Assembly (NCBI GenBank): GCA_021776025.1
Contig: JAJFGR010000007.1
Span: 310,001 to 374,000, forward strand
DNA from: Alphaproteobacteria bacterium
Lineage (GTDB): Bacteria; Pseudomonadota; Alphaproteobacteria; Micavibrionales; Micavibrionaceae
Direction of reading: 5' to 3'
DNA length: 64,000 nt
Positions 21,018-30,557 of this stretch are shown in pieces (the first letter of the stretch is position 1; every line of letters starts with the position of its first letter). The position numbers and the translations under genes are program-made. The notes under the pieces are model-generated. The model did no database searches. It saw nothing but the letters and a program-made list of their open reading frames with translations, and was not told where the DNA came from.

Positions 21018-22325
21018 ATGAGCAGTGCAGCAAGGAATGAAGAGATGGTAGACGGTTTTTTTACAAGTGACCTAAAGGATGCAGATCAAGATGTATATAA
21101 AGCTACGCGCGATGAACTGCATCGTCAGCAAACACAAATTGAGCTGATTGCTTCTGAAAATATTGTTTCCAAGGCTGTGCTGGATGCGCAAGGGACAGTG
21201 CTGACCAATAAGTATGCTGAAGGCTATCCGGGGCGTCGTTACTATGGCGGTTGTGAGCATGTAGATGTGGTTGAGAATTTAGCTCGCGACCGTGCAAAGC
21301 AGCTTTTTGGTGCTAAATATGCCAATGTACAGCCGAGTTCGGGCTCACAAGCCAATCAAGGTGTAATGCAGGCTCTTCTACAGCCGGGTGATACGATTTT
21401 GGGGATGTCTTTGGCTGCCGGTGGTCATTTGACCCATGGCGCAGCGCCTAACCAATCGGGTAAGTGGTTTAATGCTATTCAATATGGGGTGCGGGAGAGC
21501 GATTCACTGCTCGATTATGATGAAGTTGAAAAGCTTGCGCAGGAACATAAGCCGAAGATGATTATTGCCGGTGCATCGGCCTATCCACGTCAGATCGACT
21601 GGAAGCGTTTCCGCAAGATTGCCGATGATGTTGGTGCTTATCTGTTTGTTGATATGGCGCATTATGCAGGTTTGATTGCTGGGGGCTCTTACGAAAGCCC
21701 TATTCCTTATGCTGATATTACAACAACAACTACACACAAGACACTTCGTGGTCCACGCGGTGGGATGATTTTGACGAATGATCTGGATATATTTAAAAAG
21801 ATCAATTCTGCAATTTTCCCGGGGATTCAGGGTGGCCCATTGATGCATGTTATCGCTGGTAAAGCAGTGTGTTTTGGAGAAGCTTTAACATCTGACTTTA
21901 AATTATATGCGAAGGCGATTGTTGAGAATGCGAAGGTGCTGGCTGATACGCTGATTGGAGGCGGGTTGGATATTGTTTCCGGCGGTACAGATTCGCATAT
22001 TGTGCTGGTTGATTTGCGCCCCAAAGGTGTGAAAGGGAATGATACTGAGGCAGCGCTGGAGCGTGCGGGTATGACCTGTAACAAAAATGCTGTGCCGTTT
22101 GATCCTGAGCCGCCTATGGTGACATCGGGCGTGCGTTTGGGGACACCCGCGGCGACAACACGCGGATTTGGTCCAGCGGAATGGAAGCTGACCGGTGAAT
22201 ATATTGTTGAGGTGCTTGATGGTCTTGCGGCCAATGGGCCAGAAGACAACGCTGAGATTGAATCGCGCGTTAAAGCTAAAGTGGAAGAGCTGTGTGGGCG
22301 CTTCCCGATTTATCCGACCTTATAA
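21018..22325 (+). CDS. glyA: Serine hydroxymethyltransferase
   Basis: PLP enzyme converting serine and tetrahydrofolate to glycine and 5,10-methylene-tetrahydrofolate, the main one-carbon source. 435 residues. The PLP lysine is in [15 protein letters not shown]; other marks are [16 protein letters not shown], and [13 protein letters not shown]. The start at 21018 follows AAAAGGATTAG and gives the usual N-terminus; a longer frame overlaps rpiB. It is tightly followed by nrdR, the common alphaproteobacterial order. Confidence 0.97.
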   Translation: MSSAARNEEMVDGFFTSDLKDADQDVYKATRDELHRQQTQIELIASENIVSKAVLDAQGTVLTNKYAEGYPGRRYYGGCEHVDVVENLARDRAKQLFGAKYANVQPSSGSQANQGVMQALLQPGDTILGMSLAAGGHLTHGAAPNQSGKWFNAIQYGVRESDSLLDYDEVEKLAQEHKPKMIIAGASAYPRQIDWKRFRKIADDVGAYLFVDMAHYAGLIAGGSYESPIPYADITTTTTHKTLRGPRGGMILTNDLDIFKKINSAIFPGIQGGPLMHVIAGKAVCFGEALTSDFKLYAKAIVENAKVLADTLIGGGLDIVSGGTDSHIVLVDLRPKGVKGNDTEAALERAGMTCNKNAVPFDPEPPMVTSGVRLGTPAATTRGFGPAEWKLTGEYIVEVLDGLAANGPEDNAEIESRVKAKVEELCGRFPIYPTL

Positions 22326-22334
22326 GGGGACTAA

Positions 22335-22802
22335 ATGCGCTGTCCATTTTGTGGAAGTGAAGAAACGCAAGTGAAAGACTCGCGCCCGACGGAGGATAGC
22401 TCTTCTATTCGCCGCCGCCGCTCTTGTCCGGATTGTGATGAGCGTTTTACGACGTTTGAGCGGGTGCAGCTGCGTGAGATGACGGTGCTTAAATCTGGCG
22501 GGCGCAAACAACCATTTGATCGGGATAAAATCATTAAGTCTATGCAGATTGCTTTGCAGAAACGCCCGGTTGAAATTGAGGGAATTGAAACTGCGACATC
22601 GCAGATTGTTCGTAAGCTGGAATCTAAAGGTGAGCAGGAAATTGCATCGGACGTTATCGGAGCGGCTGTGATGGATGCTCTTAAGGATCTCGATAAAATC
22701 GGCTATATTCGCTATGCCAGCGTTTATAAAGATTTCCGCCAGCCGGAAGATTTTAACGAATTCCTTGAAGATGTAAAAGTGCTTCAATCCAAAACAAAAT
22801 GA
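22335..22802 (+). CDS. nrdR: Ribonucleotide reductase regulator NrdR
   Basis: Zinc-ribbon plus ATP-cone repressor that senses dATP/ATP and represses ribonucleotide reductase genes. 155 residues; zinc ligands Cys3, Cys6, Cys31 and Cys34 are all present, followed by [18 protein letters not shown]. The ATP-cone spans about 48-138. Its stop overlaps the ribD start in ATGA, giving coupled translation. No NrdR boxes or nrd genes are seen in the window. Confidence 0.96.
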   Translation: MRCPFCGSEETQVKDSRPTEDSSSIRRRRSCPDCDERFTTFERVQLREMTVLKSGGRKQPFDRDKIIKSMQIALQKRPVEIEGIETATSQIVRKLESKGEQEIASDVIGAAVMDALKDLDKIGYIRYASVYKDFRQPEDFNEFLEDVKVLQSKTK

Positions 22803-23770
22803 CCTCTCAAAGCGATATCCATTATATGCGTATGGCCTTAAATCTGGCCCGGCGTGGTTTGGGCGTGGTTGCGCCAAATCCTTCCGTGGGATGTGTTTTG
22901 GTGAAGGGTAGTATGGTGATTGCTGCGGCGCATACGGCCAAGGGCGGGCGGCCGCATGCTGAAGCGCTTGCACTTGAAAAAGCAGGGTTACAAGCAAAAG
23001 GTGCGACGGTTTATGTGTCGCTTGAACCGTGTTCACATCAGGGGAAAACTAGTCCGTGTGCGCAGGCGCTTATTGATGCAGATGTGGCCCGCGTGGTTGT
23101 CGCATGCACCGATCCTGATCCGCGCGTATCTGGGCAGGGGATTAAAATGCTTCAGGCGGTTGGCATAGAAGTCATTGAGGGTGCTTTAGAGTGTGAGGCA
23201 CTGGCGCTGAATGCAGGGTTTATATTACGCGTCACGCAAAATCGTCCGCTTGTGACGTGTAAGTTGGCGATCTCTGCTGATGGTAAGATTGCGGCTGAGC
23301 CGGGTGATAGGACGCAGATTAGCGGCGAACTGGCGGCGCGTTATATGCATCTGCAACGATCCAAACATGATGCGATTTTGGTAGGGGCAGAAACGTATCG
23401 CGTTGACGCTCCGGATCTGACGACGCGGCTTGGCGGGTTTGAGCATGAACCGCTGCGGGTCGTTTTGGGCAGTGTTGACGCGCCAGGTTTTATTGTGCTG
23501 AAAGATATGGATATTGCGGGCGTGCTAGCAGATTTGGCGGGCAAAGATATTACACGTTTGCTGGTTGAAGGCGGGGCAAAGACTCATAAAAGCTTCCTTG
23601 AAGCCGGCATGGTGGATGAATTTCAACTTTGTAAATCACCTATTACTTTAGGTGAAAAGGGCGTGGATGGTCTTGACGGCAAGCGAATTGAGGCTCTTTC
23701 GGGTCTAAAACACCAAAAAACGCGGGTTTTGGGCGAAGATAGACTGGAAATTTACGGCAAAGAAGCCTAG
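22799..23770 (+). CDS. ribD: Bifunctional riboflavin deaminase/reductase
   Basis: Deaminates the GTP-derived pyrimidine and reduces its ribose side chain in riboflavin synthesis. 323 residues, at the short end for the family. N-terminal deaminase: zinc site His53 and Glu55 (RPHAEALAL) with Cys78 and Cys87 ([12 protein letters not shown]). C-terminal reductase begins near [13 protein letters not shown] and includes [15 protein letters not shown] and [10 protein letters not shown]. Linked by an ATGA overlap to nrdR; ribE follows after nine bases. Confidence 0.95.
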   Translation: MTSQSDIHYMRMALNLARRGLGVVAPNPSVGCVLVKGSMVIAAAHTAKGGRPHAEALALEKAGLQAKGATVYVSLEPCSHQGKTSPCAQALIDADVARVVVACTDPDPRVSGQGIKMLQAVGIEVIEGALECEALALNAGFILRVTQNRPLVTCKLAISADGKIAAEPGDRTQISGELAARYMHLQRSKHDAILVGAETYRVDAPDLTTRLGGFEHEPLRVVLGSVDAPGFIVLKDMDIAGVLADLAGKDITRLLVEGGAKTHKSFLEAGMVDEFQLCKSPITLGEKGVDGLDGKRIEALSGLKHQKTRVLGEDRLEIYGKEA

Positions 23771-23779
23771 ATTGCCCCC

Positions 23780-24376
23780 ATGTTTACAGGACTTATTCAA
23801 GATGTTGGCCGGGTGCGCTCCATTGATAAAGATGGGGATTGGCGCGTTGTAATTGAAACGGGGCTTGATCTGGGTGCGACGGAGATTGGCGCATCGATTG
23901 CGTGCTGCGGTTGTTGTTTGACGGTTGTTGAAAAAGATGATCGTTCATTTGCTGTCGATGTTTCTGCTGAAAGTTTATTTAAAACAGGTATTGGTAAATG
24001 GCAAGAAGGTACGCCGGTGAATCTTGAGCCGTCTTTAAAGCTAGGGGATGAGCTGGGCGGGCATATTGTTTCCGGCCATGTTGACGGGCAGGCTGAATTG
24101 ATTGAGGTCAAGGAAGACGGGGATTCATTTCGTTTAAAGATTAGAGCGCCGGGGGATTTCGCGTCATTTATAGCGCCGAAAGGATCGATATCGCTGGATG
24201 GAATTTCCCTGACGGTGAATGAGGTTGAGGGCGATATATTTGGAGTGAATATTATTCCTCATACTTGGGTGCATACTTCGCTTTCATCAAAGAAAGAGGG
24301 TGATTACCTGAACATCGAGATTGATATGTTAGCCCGTTATGTGGCAAGAATGCTGGACGTTACAAAAGGAGCCTAA
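23780..24376 (+). CDS. ribE: Riboflavin synthase, alpha subunit
   Basis: Dismutates two 6,7-dimethyl-8-ribityllumazines to riboflavin. 198 residues made of two similar beta-barrels: MFTGLIQDVGRV at the start, then CCLTVV in barrel one, GHIVSGHVDGQAELI at the junction, and ISLDGISLTVNEV in barrel two. Normal size. It lies between ribD and ribH; the ribBA gene that often sits between ribE and ribH is missing here. Confidence 0.95.
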   Translation: MFTGLIQDVGRVRSIDKDGDWRVVIETGLDLGATEIGASIACCGCCLTVVEKDDRSFAVDVSAESLFKTGIGKWQEGTPVNLEPSLKLGDELGGHIVSGHVDGQAELIEVKEDGDSFRLKIRAPGDFASFIAPKGSISLDGISLTVNEVEGDIFGVNIIPHTWVHTSLSSKKEGDYLNIEIDMLARYVARMLDVTKGA

Positions 24377-24379
24377 AAA

Positions 24380-24841
24380 ATGAGTGCGAAAATAGCTATA
24401 TTGTCTGCCTCATGGCATACGAGTATTATTGAATCGGCCGAGAAATCTTTTCTCGAAGATATGCAGAAGCGAGGATTTAGCGCGGAGCAGATTGATATTA
24501 TTAAAGTGCCGGGCGCGCTGGAGATTCCTTTGGCTGGAAAACTGGCATTAGAAAATGGATATGATGTTGCCGTTGGGATTGCATTTGTCGTTGATGGGCA
24601 AATTTATCGCCATGAATTTGTTGGTCACACGGTGGTGCAAAGCATTCTGGATGTGAGTCTTCAAACCAATAAGCCTTTTCTGTCGGTTGTTTTGACGCCG
24701 CAGTCTTATAGCGAGCATACTGAAGCTTATGAAGAGATGTATGTGAAGCATATGATCGAGAAGGGTGTAGAGGCAGCGGAAGCTTGCGCACGCATGTTGG
24801 CAGTTCCTGCTGAAATTCTTGGCCAGAAAAAAGCAGCCTGA
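24380..24841 (+). CDS. ribH: 6,7-dimethyl-8-ribityllumazine synthase, type II-like
   Basis: Condenses the ribD product with dihydroxybutanone phosphate. 153 residues. The middle block FVVDGQIYRHEFVGHTVVQSILDV and LSVVLTPQSYSEH resembles RibH2 (type II) lumazine synthases of Brucella and rhizobia rather than RibH1, which has a GETYHFE block and a PVGNGILT-like end. It sits in the operon position where RibH1 is normal, three bases after ribE and two bases before nusB. The start follows AAAAGGAGCC. Confidence 0.92.
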   Translation: MSAKIAILSASWHTSIIESAEKSFLEDMQKRGFSAEQIDIIKVPGALEIPLAGKLALENGYDVAVGIAFVVDGQIYRHEFVGHTVVQSILDVSLQTNKPFLSVVLTPQSYSEHTEAYEEMYVKHMIEKGVEAAEACARMLAVPAEILGQKKAA

Positions 24842-24843
24842 TT

Positions 24844-25311
24844 ATGGGCACCCCTATATCTTCTAAATCAAAACCATCAGCGAATGCAAAAGCAAGTTCG
24901 GCGCGGTTGGCGGCTGTGCAGGCGCTTTATCAGGCGGATCAGAATAAGCAGTCCATACGCTCTGTTGTTGATGAATATCTGAATCATCGCAGCGGTATGG
25001 AGGTTGAAGGGGAGCAAATGGTCCAGCCCGATGGGGCTTTGCTGAAAAAGATCCTTTATGGTGTTGATGAGCGTCGGCCTGAGCTCGAGTCGATTATTGA
25101 TTCCAATCTTAACAAAGATGCTCAGGACCGAACGATTGAGCCGCTGCTTAAATCTATTTTGATTTGCGGCACTTTCGAACTTTTAATCCAGGATGTTGAT
25201 TCTCCGATTGTGATTAATGATTACCTCAATGTGGGTCATTCATTCTACGATCGTAACGAGGTCGCACTTATCAACGGTGTTCTCGATAGTATTTCCTCTA
25301 TTTTTCAGTAA
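24844..25311 (+). CDS. nusB: Transcription antitermination factor NusB
   Basis: All-helical protein that with NusE binds boxA in rRNA leaders. 155 residues. Marks: SSARLAAVQALYQAD near the N-terminus, ILICGTFELL, and VIVINDYLNVGHSFYD-type block with GVLDSI at the end. It has a basic N-terminal extension of about 15 residues. Last gene of the rib block, two bases after ribH. Confidence 0.94.
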   Translation: MGTPISSKSKPSANAKASSARLAAVQALYQADQNKQSIRSVVDEYLNHRSGMEVEGEQMVQPDGALLKKILYGVDERRPELESIIDSNLNKDAQDRTIEPLLKSILICGTFELLIQDVDSPIVINDYLNVGHSFYDRNEVALINGVLDSISSIFQ

Positions 25312-25355
25312 TTTCCTGCAAAGCGGTATAAATAGATAAAATTGTATCTAAACCT

Positions 25356-25380
25356 AACCCGCTCTTAAGAGAATTGGGTT
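25356..25380. other. Hairpin between nusB and fliL
   Basis: AACCC and GGGTT flank the perfect palindrome CTCTTAAGAG. There is no T-run behind it, so it could be an mRNA 3'-end structure of the rib operon or an operator rather than a classical terminator. Confidence 0.35.
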
Positions 25381-25425
25381 TACCATAAGTATATAGGGTT
25401 CATATTAACGTTGGGGCGTTTATAG

Positions 25426-25899
25426 ATGCGTTTGGTTTTATTAGCTTTAGGAGCGATAGTTGCGCTTGGCGGCGGTGCCGCAGGCGCATATTTCTATTTC
25501 ATGAAGCCAGCAGAAGCGTCCTTGACCGAAGATCTTGATGAGCATAAAGAAGCCAAGCAAGACGATCATGGTGGTGGCCATTACGAATTTGTTGAGCTTG
25601 ATCCCCTTATTCTCCCCATTGTTGATGCTAACGGTGCAAGCCAAACGGTGAGTTTGGTCATCGTTCTGGAAGTCTCTGATGCGGCGGCCAAAGCAAAAGT
25701 TGAGGCGATTACGCCCCGTTTAAAAGACGCCTACATTCAAGATATGTATGGCGTTTTGAATAAGCATGCCGTACTGAAAGGCGGCGTGCTGCAAGTGGGA
25801 ATGTTGAAAGCGCGCCTGAACAAAATTAGTGCGAAAGTTGCTGGTGAAGGTACGGTTAATGACGTTTTGTTACAGGTGGTACAGCAACGCCCGATATAG
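25426..25899 (+). CDS. fliL: Flagellar basal body protein FliL
   Basis: Inner-membrane protein that stabilises stators around the motor. 157 residues: one N-terminal membrane helix (about 2-24, VLLALGAIVALGGGAAGAYF) and a periplasmic domain with FVELDPLILPIVD and the C-terminal VNDVLLQVVQQRPI, where the family normally has KVLFTEFVVQ. It stands alone, without fliM, but motA-motB are in the same window. No strong ribosome site precedes the ATG. Confidence 0.82.
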   Translation: MRLVLLALGAIVALGGGAAGAYFYFMKPAEASLTEDLDEHKEAKQDDHGGGHYEFVELDPLILPIVDANGASQTVSLVIVLEVSDAAAKAKVEAITPRLKDAYIQDMYGVLNKHAVLKGGVLQVGMLKARLNKISAKVAGEGTVNDVLLQVVQQRPI

Positions 25900-25952
25900 G
25901 AATTTTTAAAGTTTAAACCTTGATGTGAACCCTCTATACATCAAAAAACTTT

Positions 25953-25980
25953 CCCCCGTCCTTTGTGGCGGGGTTTTTTT
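25953..25980 (+). terminator. Rho-independent terminator after fliL
   Basis: Stem CCCCG/CGGGG (25954-25958 and 25969-25973) with a ten-base loop and seven T residues directly after it. Confidence 0.85.
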
Positions 25981-26056
25981 GTCTCAATTTTCATGTTGGG
26001 GACTGTTTGTTATAAAACGCTTGCCTTGGGAGTTTGACAGTTTAGTATCGAAAAAT

Positions 26057-26096
26057 TACGCTTCTTTGAGCGAATTCAAAGGTTTCGGGAAGCGTA
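26057..26096. promoter_or_regulatory. Dyad in the hppA leader region
   Basis: An eight-base inverted repeat TACGCTTC/GAAGCGTA encloses a second one, TTTGA/TCAAA. A TTGACA at 26034-26039 lies just upstream, so the dyad either overlaps the -10 region as an operator or folds in the 5' leader. No known riboswitch is recognised. Confidence 0.4.
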
Positions 26097-26142
26097 TTGG
26101 TAATAAACGTAAAAAACTAAACACACACACGAGGTGGGGAAT

Positions 26143-28275
26143 ATGTCACTACTCTTACTTATCATTGTCGGTTGTGGCGTGCTTGCTCTAATTTATAGCG
26201 CGCTCGCGGCTCGACAAATTACAAATCTTAGTCCTGGAACGAAGCGCATGCAGGAAATTGCAGGTGCGATCCAAGAGGGCGCAAGAGCTTATCTATCGCG
26301 GCAATACAGAACGATTGCCATTGTTGGCGTGGTTGTGGCTGCGCTTTTATACTTGCTGCTTGGAACGCATGTTGCGGTCGGGTTCATAATCGGTGCGGTT
26401 CTATCAGGCTTAGCCGGATATAACGGCATGCTGGTTTCTGTGAAGGCCAATGTGCGAACAGCGCAGGCGGCAACTGAAAGCGTTGAAAAAGCGCTGAATG
26501 TTGCCTTTAAGGCAGGGGCCATTACCGGAATGCTGGTTGTTGGTCTCGGGCTTTTGGGCGTCACCGGCTATTACATTTATATGCAGTATGACGTTGGTTT
26601 TTCTGGCCTTGAGGGTGAGGCGCGTATGAGTGCGCTTCGTCATATCCTTGAGGGGCTTGTTGCTCTTGGCTTTGGGGCGTCGTTGATTTCGATTTTTGCG
26701 CGTCTTGGCGGCGGTATTTTTACTAAAGGTGCCGATGTTGGCGCTGACCTTGTTGGTAAAGTCGAAGCAGGCATTCCTGAAGATGATCCACGGAACCCGG
26801 CGACGATTGCCGATAACGTTGGCGATAATGTTGGTGACTGCGCGGGTATGGCTGCGGATCTGTTTGAGACCTATGCTGTGACGATTGTGGCGACGATGCT
26901 GATTGCTTTTAGCACGTTTGCTCCTTCTGCGATTGAAACCATGATGGTTCTGCCACTGTTTATTGGCGCTGTTTGTATTTTGGGCAGCGTTGCGGGAACA
27001 TTCTTTGTTCGCCTTGGGCCGAATAAAAACATTATGGGCGCGCTCTATAAGGGCTTTCTTGCCAGTGCGATATTCTCAGCCATCCTAATTGCGGTTGCGC
27101 TTGCCAATATTGGCGTTGATACGGCTATTCCGCTTGCGGATGGGGGCTCTGTGACTTATGTCGAGCTGTTCCTGTGCATTCTGGTTGGTCTTGGCGTAAC
27201 GGGGCTGCTTATTTGGATTACGGAGTATTACACTTCGACCGAATATCGTCCTGTGCGTGATATTGCCAAAGCTTCGGAAACGGGGCATGGAACCAATGTT
27301 ATTCAAGGTCTGGCTGTATCACTTGAAGCGACGGCGCTTCCGGTGCTTGTGATTTGCGCGGGGATTTACCTCGCTTATGATCTAGCTGGTCTTTACGGCA
27401 TTGCAACGTCTGCGACAGCGATGTTGTCGCTGGCCGGTATGGTTGTGGCGCTTGATGCTTACGGCCCGGTTACGGATAACGCTGGGGGGATTGCCGAAAT
27501 GGCAGAACTTCCCGAAGGCGTTCGTAACACGACCGATGCATTGGATGCTGTGGGCAATACCACAAAGGCTGTGACCAAGGGCTATGCTATTGGCTCTGCT
27601 GGTTTGGCGGCGCTTGTGCTGTTTGCCGGCTATACAGAAGAGATCAAACATTACTTCCCTGAATATGCGGATATTTCATTCTCACTTCAGGATCCGTATG
27701 TGATTATTGGTCTCTTCCTTGGCGGTATGCTTCCGTATCTGTTTAGTGCGATGTCTATGACAGCTGTTGGCCGCGCAGCGGCCGCTGTTGTGGTTGAAGT
27801 GCGCAGACAGTTCAAGGAAATACCGGGCATTATGAAGGGTACAGAGAAGCCGGAATACGGCAAGGCTGTTGACCTTCTGACGCAGGCGGCTATCCGTGAA
27901 ATGATTGTGCCTTCGCTGTTGCCTGTTTTGGCTCCGGTGGTGCTGTTTATTACAGTCTTAAAGATAACGGGCGATATGGGCGCGGCGTTCCAGTGTTTGG
28001 GCGCGATGCTTGTTGGAACGATCGTGACAGGTATTTTCGTGGCGATTTCTATGACGGCCGGTGGCGGTGCATGGGATAATGCTAAGAAGTATATCGAAGA
28101 TGGTCATCATGGCGGCAAGGGCTCAGACGCTCACCACGCTGCGGTGACCGGCGATACAGTTGGCGACCCGTACAAAGATACGGCTGGCCCTGCTGTGAAC
28201 CCGCTGATCAAAATTGTGAACATTGTGGCGATCTTGCTGGTTGCGGTTCTTGCGAAGTTTTCAATTGGCGCGTAA
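26143..28275 (+). CDS. hppA: K+-independent H+-translocating pyrophosphatase
   Basis: Integral membrane enzyme that hydrolyses pyrophosphate and pumps protons. 710 residues with about 16 membrane helices. Substrate motifs: [32 protein letters not shown], and [16 protein letters not shown]. The residue that decides K+ dependence is Lys475 in [17 protein letters not shown], which marks the K+-independent class. The ATG at 26143 is preferred over GTG at 26134 because GAGGTGGGGA lies at the right distance. It forms a single-gene unit with a terminator on each side. Confidence 0.96.
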   Translation: MSLLLLIIVGCGVLALIYSALAARQITNLSPGTKRMQEIAGAIQEGARAYLSRQYRTIAIVGVVVAALLYLLLGTHVAVGFIIGAVLSGLAGYNGMLVSVKANVRTAQAATESVEKALNVAFKAGAITGMLVVGLGLLGVTGYYIYMQYDVGFSGLEGEARMSALRHILEGLVALGFGASLISIFARLGGGIFTKGADVGADLVGKVEAGIPEDDPRNPATIADNVGDNVGDCAGMAADLFETYAVTIVATMLIAFSTFAPSAIETMMVLPLFIGAVCILGSVAGTFFVRLGPNKNIMGALYKGFLASAIFSAILIAVALANIGVDTAIPLADGGSVTYVELFLCILVGLGVTGLLIWITEYYTSTEYRPVRDIAKASETGHGTNVIQGLAVSLEATALPVLVICAGIYLAYDLAGLYGIATSATAMLSLAGMVVALDAYGPVTDNAGGIAEMAELPEGVRNTTDALDAVGNTTKAVTKGYAIGSAGLAALVLFAGYTEEIKHYFPEYADISFSLQDPYVIIGLFLGGMLPYLFSAMSMTAVGRAAAAVVVEVRRQFKEIPGIMKGTEKPEYGKAVDLLTQAAIREMIVPSLLPVLAPVVLFITVLKITGDMGAAFQCLGAMLVGTIVTGIFVAISMTAGGGAWDNAKKYIEDGHHGGKGSDAHHAAVTGDTVGDPYKDTAGPAVNPLIKIVNIVAILLVAVLAKFSIGA

Positions 28276-28293
28276 GCCTTAAATTAATTCAAC

Positions 28294-28325
28294 AAAAACC
28301 CCGTTCAATTGAGCGGGGTTTTTTA
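28294..28325. terminator. Bidirectional terminator between hppA and the phosphoesterase
   Basis: Stem AACCCCG/CGGGGTT with loop TTCAATTGAG; T-run on the right and A-run on the left, so it can act on both convergent genes. Confidence 0.88.
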
Positions 28326-28375
28326 GTTTAGCAAAGGGCGTTGGTGTCTTTTCCCTTTTTACAGGTAAAAAAGTT

Positions 28376-29386
28376 TTAAATTATGCGGTTCAACAACACC
28401 TTTGGATGAATTACATTTTTATCTCTATCCTGACGTCTAAAATGGTTTCTTAGCAGCTCTATTGCAAACGAGGCTCGCAGGTAAAACTCTTTAGTTGTAA
28501 TTATGTTCTTAATTTCCTCTATAGATTCTCCAAATTCTTGGTACTCTTTTTCTGCATCCGGGCCCATAAAGGCATGATAGGCTTTCATCGCATCCTCTTG
28601 ACTAACCTTGGGAGGGTAAGCCAAGCGAAACTCTCCACTGTCATCTTCTAAAAGAACTGATCTGTGACTTAAACTAAAGTGTCCTGAATTAAGAATAATT
28701 TTGCCATCCTCACGCGTGCGGCACACAGGATGATGAGTATGTCCCGTGGCGATACCGTCTTCTTCTATGAGGTCAAGCTCCTCATGAAGCTTGCGGTTAA
28801 AAAATGTAGCCGAGGCAGCCACCCTATGAAATATTTTTTCATACGCCTTACCCAGCGATCCCTTTTCCTTTTCATCATAATAAGGTGGGCGATGCTTTTT
28901 TTTGTTATGATACCCATGAACGGCATCAACTGCTCTACTAAAGGTCTCATTGTGAAATTGGTGGCCATGCAAAACCAGATATTTTTTTCCATCGGCCGCT
29001 ATATGCGTGTGTTTTTCTTCCGGGATAAGTCCTAGATCATCTTTCATAACTTGGCCGTATTCAAATCTTTCTTCAAGATCAGGCAGAAACGGCCAATCGT
29101 GATTCCCGGGGACAAAAATGAGCTTGCCGCTCTTTCCAAGACGAGCCATCACATTAATGATTGGATTAATATGCTCACTTCTGTATCGCGGCTGTATCTT
29201 GTCTTGCCATAAATCTATGATATCGCCATTTAGAATGATTTTTTTAGCTTTGACTGTTGATAGGAAATGGAGAAACCCCAAAAAATCACTGCCATAGGAA
29301 AGCAAGTGGACATCAGACATAATCACGCAATTCCAATGGGTGTTGAAAATTGTTGTTAAATCGAGAATTGGGCTATTTTTTTCCAT
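28376..29386 (-). CDS. Metallophosphoesterase, LpxH/UDP-diacylglucosamine hydrolase-like
   Basis: A 336-residue calcineurin-like phosphoesterase. All two-metal motifs are present: MSDVHLLSYG, LNGDIIDLW, PGNHDWPF, LHGHQFH and GHTHHPV. The layout resembles the UDP-2,3-diacylglucosamine hydrolase-like group that acts near lipid A synthesis, but Alphaproteobacteria usually use LpxI, so the substrate is open. The C-terminal 70 residues are extra and basic. Codon use is more AT-rich than in hppA, a possible sign of later acquisition. Confidence 0.75.
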   Translation of the reverse strand: MEKNSPILDLTTIFNTHWNCVIMSDVHLLSYGSDFLGFLHFLSTVKAKKIILNGDIIDLWQDKIQPRYRSEHINPIINVMARLGKSGKLIFVPGNHDWPFLPDLEERFEYGQVMKDDLGLIPEEKHTHIAADGKKYLVLHGHQFHNETFSRAVDAVHGYHNKKKHRPPYYDEKEKGSLGKAYEKIFHRVAASATFFNRKLHEELDLIEEDGIATGHTHHPVCRTREDGKIILNSGHFSLSHRSVLLEDDSGEFRLAYPPKVSQEDAMKAYHAFMGPDAEKEYQEFGESIEEIKNIITTKEFYLRASFAIELLRNHFRRQDRDKNVIHPKVLLNRII

Positions 29387-29510
29387 AAGCGTTTTATAAG
29401 GGTAGCGCTATAAAATTGCAAAGTTTTTTATCTTACGGATAGCTTACAGCCTTAAGCCGCTTGATCCTGCAAGGCCGCATAGGAAACCCTGAAATAAGGT
29501 GACAGTGTTA

Positions 29511-29960
29511 TTACTGCCCGGTATTAGGATTGAATTTGCCGAGGTTGCCGAGGAATTGCTGCATGATAGTTGTTTCGTTGCCGTGGGTTGGGGTTTTATC
29601 ACGCACGTATGGAATGTTGAGGCGTTCGCGGTCGATGTCTTTGATTTCTTGGACAAAGCCATCCTCATTAAAGGCGACCAGAACAATGCGTTCTTCAACG
29701 ATTTCGGGGTCTAAAATGCCGCGTTTATGTGTTTCCTGACCGATGTAATACCAGACATTAGAGTCAAAAGTGGATTTCGTTGTTGGTGAGCCTAAGGAGC
29801 GCAAAACGTCGGAACGGGTGCTTTCCAGAGCGGTGACTTGCTGAACTTGAAAGTTTTCCAACAGGTTGCCGCGCTGGGCTACTGTAGGTGAGCAAGCACC
29901 CGCGCCAAGAGTTAAGAGGGTGGCGGAGAGTAAAAAGACTTTTTTAGAGGCTTGAATCAT
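29511..29960 (-). CDS. bamE: Outer membrane assembly lipoprotein BamE-like
   Basis: Lipoprotein of the BAM complex that folds outer-membrane proteins. 149 residues; lipobox LGAGAC with Cys23 as the lipidated residue. The SmpA/OmlA domain includes STRSDVLRSLGSPTTKSTFD and WYYIGQETHKRG. A C-terminal Gln/Asn-rich tail follows, as in other Alphaproteobacteria. Divergent from the CBP3 chaperone gene, the usual order in the class. Confidence 0.88.
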   Translation of the reverse strand: MIQASKKVFLLSATLLTLGAGACSPTVAQRGNLLENFQVQQVTALESTRSDVLRSLGSPTTKSTFDSNVWYYIGQETHKRGILDPEIVEERIVLVAFNEDGFVQEIKDIDRERLNIPYVRDKTPTHGNETTIMQQFLGNLGKFNPNTGQ

Positions 29961-30024
29961 GCGTATAAGTTCTTATGTTCAGTTGTCAGGTTTCATATAC
30001 TGCGCATCAAAAAAGGAAAAATCA

Positions 30025-30552
30025 ATGCTGGCGCTTTTGAAAAAGAAAAATCCCTATGCACAAGAAGCACGTCAGGCTTATGCGGCTGCCTTGCTGCATA
30101 CAAGAAAAGAAGAGTTTTATGAGAATTTAGGGGTTCCCGATACTTTTGATGGGCGCTTTGATCTGATGGTGCTTCATATATATATGATTTTACACCGGAT
30201 GTTGGAAGATGGGCAGGACCAAGCCGAAAGCTTTAACCAAGCGCTGTTTGATGTCACTTTTGCAGATATGGACCAAACTTTGCGTGAAATGGGTATTGGA
30301 GATATGGGCGTGCCAAAACATATGCGAAAAATGATGAAAGGCTTTAATGGCCGGATGCATGCTTATGAAGAGGCGTTGGAGCAGGGGCAGTTTGCTCAGG
30401 CACTCAAGAGAAATCTCTATGGAACGGCCTTGGCGCCGGATGATAAAAAGATTGCCAAAATGGAGGCAAAGGCGTTAGAAATGCTGGGATTTCTTAAAAC
30501 GCAGGCCAGTAGCGATATTCTGTCTGGTCAGGTTAAATTTGATAAGGAGTGA
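30025..30552 (+). CDS. Ubiquinol-cytochrome c chaperone (CBP3/UQCC1 family)
   Basis: A 175-residue homologue of mitochondrial Cbp3, which helps cytochrome b assembly for the bc1 complex. Family marks: ARQAYAAALLHTRKEEFYENLGVPDTFDGRFDLMVLH, abbreviated here as YENLGVPDTFDGRFDLM, and FDVTFADMDQTLREMGIGD, VPKHMRKM. The start at 30025 follows AAAGGAAAAATCA; a longer frame would overlap the divergent bamE start. Followed five bases later by yceD. Its presence suggests an aerobic respiratory chain with complex III. Confidence 0.88.
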   Translation: MLALLKKKNPYAQEARQAYAAALLHTRKEEFYENLGVPDTFDGRFDLMVLHIYMILHRMLEDGQDQAESFNQALFDVTFADMDQTLREMGIGDMGVPKHMRKMMKGFNGRMHAYEEALEQGQFAQALKRNLYGTALAPDDKKIAKMEAKALEMLGFLKTQASSDILSGQVKFDKE

Positions 30553-30557
30553 CGCGG

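Noticed and set aside
25925-26191. 88-residue open frame between fliL and hppA
   Set aside because: It runs through the fliL terminator and into hppA in another frame, and has no ribosome site or family resemblance.
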